Shown here: piece after piece, positions 29,138 through 38,669 of the stretch
How positions within the stretch are numbered: position 1 is the first letter of the stretch
How the letters are laid out: each line of letters opens with the position of its first letter
DNA from: Prorocentrum cordatum
Lineage: Eukaryota; Sar; Dinophyceae; Prorocentrales; Prorocentraceae
Length of the DNA stretch: 64,000 nt
Assembly (NCBI GenBank): GCA_963575745.1
Contig: CAUYUJ010014171.1
Span: forward strand, 1,453,005 to 1,517,004
Direction of reading: 5' to 3'
Notes under the pieces: model-generated
Told to the model about the DNA's origin: nothing
Seen by the model: the letters and a program-made list of their open reading frames with translations, nothing else
Database searches by the model: none
Program-made: the position numbers and the translations under genes

Positions 29138-32100
29138 TCAAAGTCGCTTCCGACGTCGGAGACAGCGCCCAATGCCGAAACCGTTCCTAAAATCAGAGAG
29201 CACACGTCTGCACCAAACCAAACGATGCGCATTGGAAGCGCGAGCTTTCCATGATTTGTTCAACGCTGCATCCTCCCAGTTACCCCACCATGATGGGCTC
29301 CCAAACAAAAGCGTACTGGACACTAAATGGCAGCCCTGGTGCATTTTCGGTTTGAACGGCATTCCCAGCGTTCTCATTGATCGGAGTGCGATAATGTATT
29401 GGTCACACAGTGTCTGGTGAAGGACCGATGGGCCAGCCGAGTTCGGAGGAGGGAGGGGCGGGAGTGAGGGCTGGGAGGCGAGGAGGAGGAGGAGGAGGAG
29501 GAGGAGGAGGAGGAGGAGGAGGAGGAGGAGGAGGAGGAGGAGGAGGAGGAGGAGGAGGAGGAGGAGGAGGAGGAGGAGGAGGGAGGAGGAGGAGGAGAGG
29601 AGGAGGAGGAGGAGGAGAAGGCGGGGGAGGATGAGGCGACGAAAACGAAAGGAAGAGAAGGAGGACGAGGATGATAACGAGACGGAGGAGGGGAACAGAA
29701 ACATTGGAATAATGAGATGACGAGGGGGATTGGGGGGGGGCAAAAGGAGGACGAGGATCAGTAGGAGGAGGAGGACGAGGAGGAAGAGGAGGAGGAGGAC
29801 GAGGAGGAGGAGGACGAGGAGGAGGAGGAGGAATGACGGGCGATGGGAGATAAGACGAGGAGGAGCAAACCATTTCGAAGGCGGTGTAGGAGTAGTAAAG
29901 TGTAGCAGGATGCAGAGGACGAGGAGGGACAGTGGAAGCGGGGGGACAGGAGGTGGAGGGGTGCAGGCGCGCAAGGACGATGACATGGAAGGATAATGCG
30001 TGGAATGAGAAGAAAAGGAGGGGGGTCAGGAGGAGGGGGGAGGAGGAGGAGGAGGAGGAGGAGCAGGAGGAGCAGGAGGAGAAGGAGGAGGAGGAGGAGG
30101 AGCAGGAGGAGGAGGAAGAAGAGCAGTGGTCCAATCAGACGTAGGCCGAAAGTTACCAGGGTTGTTCATACTTTCGTTTCTGTCACCCCCCGTCAGTTCC
30201 TCATCCGCATCCTCCCTTCCGTTTTCCTCCTCCTCCTCCTCCCCCCCCTCCCCCTCCTCTTCCTCCTCCTCCTTCTCCTCCTCCTCCTTTCCTCCTCCTC
30301 CTCTCCCTCCCCCTCCCCATCCACCTCCTCCGCTCACTTGTTTCATTGATTCGATTTGTGCTGCTACGATTTGACAGGCTGAATTAACTTTCGGCCATAT
30401 CTGCGAACCTCACTGCACTCATCGGTCCTGAGCATCTGAGAGGCCCCACTTCTTGTCGGAGCGCCGGAACAGCGACAACATGATGTTCAATGCGTTTCCA
30501 CAGTCCCTGAAAGCTTGGAACTCTGGCAAATGAGCCCGAACTTTCTGCAGCAATACAACGACGCAAAAGACAAGGAAATCATTTGTTTCGCCACCGTGCA
30601 ATGATATACCGTCGGATTTCGAACCCAGCATGCCGACTGTGAGGTCCTGAATCCTGTTCCTCTGTCTACCTGCTCTGGCCTCCTTCCCACGCCACTCCAT
30701 GATACCAGCCTTGATCGACTGCGCGGTGCCATGCGCAATCTCATGTTCGGTGGTCCCAGGCATTTTGAAACCGTTCACCTCTATGATGGAATGTATTAGC
30801 CAACCGATGTAGAATTGAAATATCCCGAGCGAGAAACAATGGAGCCAATCTTCAACTAAATTTGCTGGGCTCGTATACAACTCATCGCATATCAATGGGT
30901 TGCGATGTCTGGCGTGACGCTCGTTACTCCGCCTCCAAAAACGGACATGGAGGGGCCTCGGACGAATGTCAAACTCATTCGTGCTCGGAAGGTCGGGCCA
31001 GGGTTCCATGCGATCGCCTTTCTTCAAATGTAAGGTGTCGAAATCGCGTTCTAAGCACCTGCCTCAGTTGCCATCCGTACGTTTGTCGAAGAATAGAGAT
31101 CCTCGCAACCGTGGAAAATCAGCATCTGTAACAACCCTGTCATATTCACATGCCCGACATTCGTCATCGTAGACAGCACTGGTGATGGTGTTCCATGGCA
31201 CGCCCATCGGGCTGACACCGAGGAATCGGCTCCAGCTCGCTTGAGTGCAATCGCATTCCGGGCAAGGGTACTCGACAGTGTGCCAAGAAGCAAATCCCAT
31301 AGTCCCAACGTTCTCGCTCCAGTCTGCTTTCAAGAACAACAGAACAGCGCGCCACCCAAATTGGGTGCCAGCGCGCGAAGCCTCGCCCACGTCGGAGGCC
31401 CCCCCATGGGGACCCATCTGGGCGCGCCTCAGGCCACCTTCCACCCTGCATAGATAAAACAGACCACCGAATCATCGACAGCACAGCGTATATTGTGCAC
31501 CACATGCGGCTCCCGCATTTGCAAGCATCGCTCTTGCGGACTGCCGCGCACAAGTGGCGGACACGTGATACGATGTTGTACACGTAGAAGCCGATGACCG
31601 TGTCGGTCCTGGTGAAAGCACCGCCGTCCGTGTAGACCGCCAAAGGAAAAACAGGCACGCCGTGTGGAGTTCCAGTGGCCACAGGGTGCTCTGTGTAGGC
31701 CCGAGGCATGATGCCAATGTCGATTGCTTCTTGGAGGCGCTGTCTGATGTCGGGCGTGTTCTCGATCTTCGTGAATTGCCACGTGGGGGGGTGTTGTCGG
31801 CATGTCTACGATCACCCTCGAAAGGTCCGAGCGATGCGACATGGGCAGCTTGATGTGCAAGTGGTGTTCATCAGAAGCTCGCGATCGCATCGCTGTGTCC
31901 CAATGTCTGCTCCAGTGGCCCGATTGTCGAGTGTCGGTCGGCTCCAGGGCGAGCTCGTTGACGTGGCCAATCACGCCCGCTTTGGTAGCCCAGTGGGCCA
32001 GCAGGCAGGCCTCCTTGGCAGATAACACCTTCTCAATTTTCAACTGGGCGATATAGTCCGCGAGGATCTCGGCGCCCTCCTCGCGAGAATCGGCCACGTG

Positions 32101-32142
32101 CTGATCCTCCCACGGCGCAGCAACTTCCCAAGGGCAGGCCAT
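29138..32142 (-). pseudogene. Spliced-leader retro-pseudogene 1 (multi-copy dinoflagellate protein)
   Basis: The minus-strand ATG at 32142 (MACPWEVAAPWEDQHVADS) lies 46 bp after the spliced-leader relict at 32188-32209. The protein text runs through EILADYIAQLKIEKVLSAKE, shifts frame at a G run near 31790, then PHGVPVFPLAVYTDGGAF, shifts near 31445, then YPCPECDCTQASWSRFLGV, meets a stop near 31064, and continues in frame through DWLHCFSLGIFQFYIGWL and DGISLHGGETNDFLVFCVVV to 30419. After about 950 bp of GGA/TCC repeats the same type of protein resumes at about 29430 with PFKPKMHQGCHLV, GSPSWWGNWEDAALNKSW and VWCRRVLSDFRNGFG. I recognise this order (LHxxxLG, SLHGAETN, KPKxH, DExLN, RRVL) from unnamed multi-copy dinoflagellate proteins of unknown function. 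Confidence 0.7.
29440..30385. repeat. GGA/TCC tracts lying inside retro-pseudogene 1
   Basis: Pure and imperfect GGA repeats run at 29480-29635, 29765-29835 and 30030-30125, then TCC repeats at 30220-30330. The two strands change purine bias near 30150. This block separates the C-terminal part of the pseudogene from the rest. Confidence 0.85.
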
Positions 32143-32187
32143 GCACACCAGTAGGCGCGAGCGAGACCTGTCTGATCCACAATCATA

Positions 32188-32209
32188 TTTGAGCCAAAAC
32201 GGCTGCGGG
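32188..32209 (-). other. Spliced-leader relict of retro-pseudogene 1
   Basis: The reverse complement reads CCCGCAGCCGTTTTGGCTCA, followed by AA. It agrees with the dinoflagellate spliced leader at 18 of 22 positions; the internal differences are T5C and A10G. It lies directly 5' of the gene copy on the same strand. A frame open through it translates the leader, so the first ATG of that frame (32241) cannot be the real start. Confidence 0.8.
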
Positions 32210-32214
32210 TGATC

Positions 32215-33310
32215 AGCAGGGGGGGCGAGGCCACCAGCCACCAGCAGGGGGGGGGGGGGGGGCGGGTGGTTGTTAAGGGCGTTTCGGTTTTGACGAGCGT
32301 TCCCAACTCACGTACGTAGCGTAGAATACATGGAATGAGAAGGGACGGTGTGGGACATGTTTACGCGGGATCTTGAAACAGGAAATGTTGATGCTCAGCT
32401 TCCCGATGTTGCCCCCCCCCCCCCCCGCCCCGCCCCCGCCCCACCCCGCGCCCGCCCGCCCCGCGCCGCGCCGCTCTTGCGCACGAAAAGACATTCATTA
32501 TGGGGGGGGGGGGCGGGGGGGGGGGGGGGCTTCCCGTCATCCGCCAAAAGCAAGACTCTTTTCCTCCTCGCTCGTCACCTCCTCCTCCTCCTCCTACTCC
32601 CCCCCTCCCCCTCCTCCTCCTCCTCTTCATCCTCATCCTCCTCCTCCTCATCCTTCCCCTCCGCGTCGTCCTCCTCCTCCTCCTGGGCGGAGCATTGGCC
32701 AGTTGCCGCGGCGCTGCTCTGACTTTGATGCTCTCCTCTCCGCGGGTCAGGACGTCTCTTGCTCCGCTGCACCCCCTGGAATTTTCGGAGCGGACCCGAC
32801 GACAACGCGCGAAAATGCGCAGAGGCCCTGGCCCAAGCTTGAAGTAAGGGAGAGAAGAGGAGGGAGATGAGGGAGAGCGGAAAGGAGAGGCGGAGGAGGG
32901 ATATGAGGAACCAATGAGAGGGAGATGAGGGGAGAGGAGGGAGGAGATGAGGGAGGAGAGGGTAGAACAACAGTGCATTTTCATGTTTCTCTTGCTCGAT
33001 TGACGGGAAGATGGCCTCGCAGGCGCGGGGCCGCAGCTGCGTCGTCCGACGCCGAGCTCGCCCGTCCAAAGCGGAGGGGGGGGGGGGGCGAGGGGGGGAG
33101 GGGAATAGGAAGGATGACGGGGGACGAGGGGGCACGGGGGAGGAGAGACGTTCGGGGCACGAGGAAGTAGGAGGGAGGAGGGAGGAGTGGGAGTGGGAGA
33201 GGGCGGCGAAAGGTGGACAGGGTACTCGCACTATATGTTCGGCGCTTGGCCTCGATGACCGCCCATTTGATGAGATGGATGTCCACGCTAGTAGCAGAAA
33301 AAGATTCCAG
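32215..33310. other. Low-complexity stretch: G runs, CCT and GGA repeats
   Basis: G runs occur at 32245-32260 and 32500-32530, a C run at 32414-32428, TCC repeats at 32570-32690 and GGA-rich DNA at 32840-33200. No recognisable gene. Confidence 0.7.
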
Positions 33311-33320
33311 GAATCCTCAA

Positions 33321-33368
33321 GTTTCATCAAGTTTCATCAAGTTTCATCAAAGGTAGGGTTGATGAAAC
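33321..33368. repeat. GTTTCATCAA triplet plus hairpin
   Basis: GTTTCATCAA is repeated three times without spacing (33321-33350). After the 8-base spacer AGGTAGGG comes its perfect reverse complement TTGATGAAAC (33359-33368), forming a 10-bp stem. Confidence 0.85.
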
Positions 33369-33369
33369 G

Positions 33370-33740
33370 CAGCCCTAATGTCATCAATGAAATGTGGGTT
33401 TCGCTTGAGACATCCTCAGACAATGAACGCCGCAACGCTGATTACATCAGGGCCTGATGACATTTGATGGCATCGAATGTCATCAACCTCGGCCCCTCCC
33501 TGTGATCTCTGACACCTCGGGTTTCGCAGGCCCCAGCCTCCGCGGACTGCCTCGAGCGCGGGGAAACCGCGAAGACGTTGCCAGCGCGCTGGCACGGCCT
33601 GTTCGGAGGCGCCCGCCATCCCGACAGCGAGCGACGATCGCAACAGGTGCCCCTCTAAACGGGGGCGGTGTTGCAGATCCCCCAGGCGAGCGCATCGCTA
33701 ACTAAAAGCAGCGATGCAAATGCCCGATCGGCCTGCCTGG
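33370..33740. other. Gene-free stretch
   Basis: No gene is seen. TGATGACATTTGATGGCATCGA and ATGTCATCAA near 33455-33485 continue the CATCA/TGATG theme of the adjacent hairpin. Confidence 0.4.
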
Positions 33741-33748
33741 CATGCCAA

Positions 33749-35112
33749 TCACTCGTCGGAAGCAGCCGCGGTCAGGGACTCCTGGTGCACGCGGTGCGCG
33801 GACTCGCTCTGCTTCGTCGCGGACGCCGTGAACTTCTTGAGCTCATCAGTGCGGCCAGCCTCGGTCATGATGAAGTGCTCGCCCCAGGTCTTCTTCGCGC
33901 GCGCGGCGAACGCGTTGCCCTGGAGAAAGCACTGCTCCCAGAACTCCGAGCCCTTCTTGAAGTTATGGATCCTATCCGGAACTGAGCGGAGCTTTTTGAG
34001 CTGGTGGTCGTTGTTTGCCCAGCTCCACTCCTCATTGGGCGCGATCTGGCCTAGGATGTCGGAGGTAGTCTGCATGGCCAGCATCGCGTCCTTCTTGGCA
34101 GCCATGGCGCTGGAGATCGCCTTGGACAACTCCTTCTTGCGAGCAGTCTCTCCGTCGTCGGGCTTGGACTCGGCAGGCTGGCCCTTGCCCGCGCCTGCAG
34201 CTGCAGCTGCAGCCCCAGCCTTGGTGGCTTTCGCTGCCTTGCCGCTGGGCTTGGCCACGGCCTTGCGGGTGGGCGCGCTGTCGTCGCCGCCGCCGGGGTC
34301 CTGGCGATCATCTTCATCATCAACCTTCCCTGACTCGTCGGGCTCGTCCAGGCTCGATCTCTCGTGGAGGCCGATGGTCTTCTGGTGCTGCGCTGCGACG
34401 TGCTCCTCGATGTCCAGGAACACCAGGCGCTTGCTCCGACGGTTGAACTTCAAGTACGGGTGTCCGCGGAAGATCCTGCCAGCTTGCCAATCTGCGATGC
34501 AACTCTTGACGATCTCGATGCCAGCCTTGAACGCGGGCGGGTCGTTGCCCTGGAGCTGCGCGATCTTGCCGAACGGCCTGTAGTAGCCGCTGATCTCAGA
34601 TAAATCCGTGAGCCCCTCGGACTCGGTCTTCATCACTTCGATCCGTTTGGTGAGCTCCGTCTTCGCCCACTTGACCCTGAAGGCGTTCTGGGCCTCTCGA
34701 TTTTTACCAGCTTGCGTGTACTTACGCTTCGACGAAGCGTTGCGTTCTTTTCTCTCTGGAAGTCTTGGCCGACAGCGGAGCGCAAGTTGACGTCCCCATC
34801 GTTGATGCACTTCTTCAGGAGCCTCATCTTGTCGGTGAAGTTGCTTACGTCTAGATGGTCCTGCTCGAACTCCGCCTTGGTGCTGGGCGGCGCGCACTTG
34901 TCGATGAGCTCGCAAAGTTCCTCCTCGGTGGCCTGCTTCTGGACGTCGACGCGCGATGTCTGCGGAATCCCGCACTTACTCACCAAAGCCTCGAACGCAC
35001 GTTGCCAAGCCGCCCCCTCGCCCTCGGACGGAGTAGCTGACGCCGACGCCGGTGGCGATGAGGTCTCAGCCGCCTGGAGTTCGGCGAGGGCCGAAGCACC
35101 GAGATCGGCCAT
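33749..35112 (-). pseudogene. Spliced-leader retro-pseudogene 2, one frameshift
   Basis: The minus-strand ATG at 35112 (MADLGASALAELQAAETS) lies about 65 bp after a spliced-leader relict; an in-frame ATG at 35157 is also possible. The text CELIDKCAPPSTKAEFEQDH and FTDKMRLLKKCINDGDVNL is one frame. Near 34745 it shifts to another, which runs on without interruption: KYTQAGKNREAQNAFRVKWA, EISGYYRPFGKIAQLQGNDP, FRGHPYLKFNRRSKRLVFLD, an Ala/Gly/Lys linker, EEWSWANNDHQLKKLRSV, and a stop at 33749. One indel breaks about 455 codons. The protein is charged and helical, with no domain I can name. No intron is visible, as expected for a reverse-transcribed mRNA. Confidence 0.7.
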
Positions 35113-35175
35113 CGTCGCGGCTTGTTCCGTGCCGAAGTTACAGCATCGATGCAGCAAGACTCTGGCGATCGCGAG

Positions 35176-35197
35176 TTCGAGCCAAAACGGCTACCGA
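35176..35197 (-). other. Spliced-leader relict of retro-pseudogene 2
   Basis: The reverse complement reads TCGGTAGCCGTTTTGGCTCG, followed by AA. It agrees with the spliced-leader consensus at 18 of 22 positions and shares the A10G change with the relict at 32188-32209. It lies just 5' of the gene copy on the same strand. Confidence 0.8.
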
Positions 35198-35323
35198 CCT
35201 TATGAATTTAATGTGACGCTCTCGGGCTAGAGGTTGCCATGGGCCCATCCCAGCTGGGAGTCCAGGAGCGCCAGTCCCTCGCGATAACCAGAGTGGGTCT
35301 TAGAGTATTGTCGCGGGTCTGAG

Positions 35324-35345
35324 TTTTTTTTTTTTTTTTTTTTTT
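35324..35345 (-). other. A22 run, possible poly(A) tail of retro-pseudogene 3
   Basis: The plus strand has 22 consecutive T, which is A22 on the minus strand. It lies 3' of the minus-strand retro-pseudogene 3 and about 125 bp before the next spliced-leader relict. That is where a retroposed poly(A) tail would be, although about 530 bp of GGA-rich sequence separates it from the stop codon. Confidence 0.45.
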
Positions 35346-35399
35346 CTCCAGCGGGCCCCGAAAGTTTATCCCTTGTCTGGCAAGCGGCCAACCTCCAAA

Positions 35400-35870
35400 C
35401 AGAACGGGCAAACCGCGCCTTCAGGCACCGACCGACGAGGGGGAGGATGAGGATGAGGAGGAGGCGAATGAGGAGGAGGAGGAGGAGGAGCAGGAGGATG
35501 AGGATGACAAGGAGGAGGACGAGGAGGAGGAGGAGGATAAGGAGGGGGAAGGAGAAGGACAAGGAGGCCATCATGTCTGCTCTGACCCGTAGGACGGACC
35601 ACGAGAGAGGACACAGCTGAAATGACAGCGTTGTGCGTTTTGTTTTATATGTTTTTCACGGCCGCAATGGGTTAGACAGAGAAGCTCGCTACAGCGGAGA
35701 TCTGGATTCAGCTCAATCTCCAACGATGCTGATTTCATCTTGAATGAACGCGCGTGGCGCGCAAAACAACTGATTCAATGGCCAAACCGATCGAGCTTCG
35801 AATCCTCTGACCCCGAGGCGCGCCTCGTCGCGCCCTCTCGACGCCAAACGCGCCGCGATCTGCTCTGGGC
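35400..35870. other. GGA-rich tract and unique sequence
   Basis: GAGGATGAGGAGGAGG-type repeats run from about 35435 to 35560. The rest shows no gene and may be the 3' untranslated part of retro-pseudogene 3. Confidence 0.5.
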
Positions 35871-35878
35871 GGCCGTGC

Positions 35879-37384
35879 TCAGAAGTCAGACTCAGAGTCC
35901 GTGTCCATCAGAGGGTCGTCGAAGCCGAAGCCCTTGGGCATCGCCGCCTTCTTGGATTTGGACACGGCCGCCTTCTGCGACGTGGCCGCCATGTCGCTGC
36001 CGTTGGCCTTGGTCTCCGCCGCCACCGCTGGCGCAGACAAGTCTGCCTTCGCTGCCGGCGCGGCCCCTCCACCAGGCTCGCTCGCAGTCTTGGGGCACTT
36101 GGCGCCGCTGCGGTCGCTGCCCGCAGCTGCGGCAGGGCGCTTCTTAGTAACTGGCGCGGCGGCGTCGGTGGTCTTCGCGGTGCTCTTCGGCGGCGGGCCC
36201 TCCTTGCAAATGCCAATCTTGTTGATGATGGCTTTCTTGTGGTAACCGATGTCCTCGTACTTGATGGCTCCCTCCGCGTACTTGGTCAGGAGGTCTGCGA
36301 GCATCGCGACCGCCTTCTCGCGCACCGAATTGTTGCCAAGGATGAACTGGGACACTTGCCACGGCTTCGTCTCGCCCTCGTTCAGCTGGTGCACAAGGAA
36401 GACGATGCCATGTATCTTGTCGAGCTTCTTGGCAAGCGTGAGCTCGCCCTTGGGCGTGTCGCTGGTCATCTTGAACAAGGCCCCTTCTCCTTCAGGAACT
36501 CCGCCTCGCGCCACACCTCGAGCTCCTCGACCGTGACGTGGGAGACAGCGTGCACCATGTCGCCCCACTTCGCCTTGCAGAAGTCGGCCTTCGTCGAGCC
36601 TTCGTCCACGCAGATGTCGGCGTACGCCTTCTGGCCCTTCACCCCCTTGCAGCGCCGCGCTCGCCTGTGCTCTGGGTCGTAGCCGTGCGCGAAGTCCTCG
36701 GCGCTCGCAGCCGCTGGAGTCGCAGCCGCCGTGGTCTTGCCCCGCATCCTGGCGCGGTGCTTTGGGTGCACCAGGTGCTCGGGTGGCTGCGAATCCTCCT
36801 CGGCTGGGTCTCTCCAGCCACCGTCAGGCGGCTCCTCGGAAGACTCGGTGCCGTCAGGCGGCTGCTCGGCAGACTCGGTGTCATATTGGAGCCCTCCGCA
36901 GCCTGGATCATCTCCATCTGGATCGCCCCCGTCCGCGCCCGCGCTGTCCTCCTCGAAGATCTCCGCCCCCCCCCCCCCCCCCCCCTCCATTGGTGGGCGG
37001 TGCCGAAGACCTGGCTCACCCATGTGGGCTGAGACCTGTCTGGGCGCTGGGACTGCTTCACCTTTCTGAACATGTCTCGTAAGACCTCGGCCATCTTCTC
37101 GACCCACTGCTCCTCGTAGTCTGGATTCAGGTTTGTGCCCCACGAGCCCCTCGCTTTCTTCAACGCCAGCGCCTCAGCAATTTCTGCACGTCGTGCTTCT
37201 TGAAGCTGAGCGCGTCCGAATGTGCGCGCGTGATCTGCGCGGCCCCCCGTTTAGCTACGATGGTCTCGCTGTTGTCGAGCTTGCTCGGTCACCACGTGGC
37301 CGAAGTCCAATTTGTCGCCAGCTCTGAACTGAGCTTGTCGAGCGCTGGCTCGTCGATAGGCGCTGAAGGCTTGCGGCCCGACAT
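35879..37384 (-). pseudogene. Spliced-leader retro-pseudogene 3, several frameshifts
   Basis: The minus-strand ATG at 37384 (MSGRKPSAPIDEPALDKLSS) lies 53 bp after the spliced-leader relict. The text then switches frame several times: DNSETIVAKRGAAQITRAHS, KKARGSWGTNLNPDYEEQWV, a shift at the 20-base C/G run (36966-36985), an acidic Gly/Asp/Glu linker, KGQKAYADICVDEGSTKADF and DMVHAVSHVTVEELEVWREA. After a shift near 36480 it continues TLAKKLDKIHGIVFLVHQLN, QVSQFILGNNSVREKAVAML and YEDIGYHKKAIINKIGIC, and ends in a Lys/Ala-rich tail, GFGFDDPLMDTDSESDF, with a stop at 35879. No domain is recognised. The basic-helical tail with an acidic end could suggest a nuclear protein, but that is weak inference. 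Confidence 0.65.
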
Positions 37385-37437
37385 GGGCGCGTCGCGGGCC
37401 AAGGCGTCGGAGGCGGCAACGCTTCAAAGCTCACGAG

Positions 37438-37459
37438 TGTGGGCCAAAATGGCTACGGA
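37438..37459 (-). other. Spliced-leader relict of retro-pseudogene 3
   Basis: The reverse complement reads TCCGTAGCCATTTTGGCCCA, followed by CA. It agrees with the dinoflagellate spliced leader at 19 of 22 positions; the first 17 are identical. It is the best match in the window. Confidence 0.85.
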
Positions 37460-37529
37460 AGACAATGGCGCGAAGCTGCCATCTGCAAAGTCGGCCACGC
37501 ACCAAGGATCCTCACGCAGACTGGAGCAG

Positions 37530-38049
37530 GAGGAGGAGGAGGAGGATGAGGATAAGGATTACCTCATGGCCGTCTCCGAGGTTTCTTGGGGCCCTCGTGG
37601 AGCTGTCTTGAGGCCGCCGAGGGGGCCCCTCAGACAGTCATCCTGCCACTGGTTAGACCCAGCCATCGCTGAAACAACATGGGTAGCACACGCTAAACAT
37701 GTCGAGCTGGCTTCCTTTTCTCGTTAGATGTTTGGACAATGTGTTAGGTCCTCCTCCTCCTCCTCCCCCCTCCTCCCTCCTCCCTCCTCCCTCCTCCTCC
37801 TCCCCCCCCCTCCGCCCTCCTCCCTCCCCCCTCCTCCCTCCTCCCTCCTCCTCCCCCCATCCTCCCTCCTCCCTCCCCCCTCCTCTTCCCCCTCCTCCTC
37901 GGGGGAGGGGGATGAGGAAACGCAGGATGGGGAGGGCGAGGGCCGGGATGGCGAAAAGCGAGAGGAGCAGGAGGAAGGGGATCTAGCTGCTGGAAGCAAG
38001 GGGGGCGGCGGCCGCGGGCCTTCGCAGCGAATCTGCACGCGGCGTAACG

Positions 38050-38085
<36 letters not shown>

Positions 38086-38300
38086 CGGCAGCGGCGACGG
38101 CAACGACGACGACGAAGAGAAAGAAGCGCGACCCAGCGAACGAAGCTGACGACGAGGAGGGCAGGGCGGGGTAGGTGGAGCGGGGAAGGGGGGGGAGGGG
38201 GAGGAGGGGATCAGGGATTGGAGGAGGAGGAGGAGGAGAAGGAGGAGGAGGAGGAAGAGGAGGAGGAGGAGGAGCAGGAAGTGGAGGAGAAGGCTTGTTT
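37530..38300. repeat. CCT, GAC and GGA tracts
   Basis: TCC/CCT-rich DNA at 37750-37905, a GACGAC tract at 38050-38115 and GGA repeats at 38175-38290. A short G-rich interspersed unit lies at 37580-37640. The long frames on both strands are low complexity. Confidence 0.8.
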
Positions 38301-38559
38301 GAACTCAGGCGAAACATAAATGCGAAACAAAGCCGAAATATGCGCAATATACTTGCGCATGTACACAAATCCTGCGGCGCATGCCACATAAAGTCCGCGC
38401 CGTCTCCTAGATGCCGATGCGGTCGTAACATCGCGCGCGCTCGCTAAGATCATGCGCGCGTGCTCCGCCAATCGCGCTAGTTATATAGCCACGCGCGCTT
38501 TTCCTAAGACTGAGCGCTGCGCTCTTCGAAACCTGAGCATGCGCCAGCGAGTGAGACGC

Positions 38560-38610
38560 GACCTCTTAATATTAAGTGGGGCTTCTTAATATTAAGAGGC
38601 ACCACGGCGC

Positions 38611-38649
<39 letters not shown>

Positions 38650-38665
38650 CCAAGAACCTCAGGGT
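38560..38665 (-). repeat. TA/CTTAATATTAAG palindromic module, copy 2
   Basis: Two CTTAATATTAAG palindromes (38565-38576 and 38585-38596) are followed by a TA tract (about 38614-38646) and AGGCCAAGAACCTCAGG. The reverse complement matches 27343-27420. The 133-bp satellite array starts immediately to the right. Confidence 0.75.
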
Positions 38666-38669
38666 CGGC

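Noticed and set aside
27769-29232. 487-codon minus-strand frame rich in Ser and Thr
   Set aside because: It is built from GAG/GTC triplet tracts. Only the DNA from 29138 to 29430 looks coding, and that is on a different minus frame belonging to retro-pseudogene 1.
32142-32241. Upstream start at 32241 for retro-pseudogene 1
   Set aside because: The frame from 32241 translates the spliced-leader relict itself, which is untranslated in the mRNA; the start after the leader at 32142 is better.
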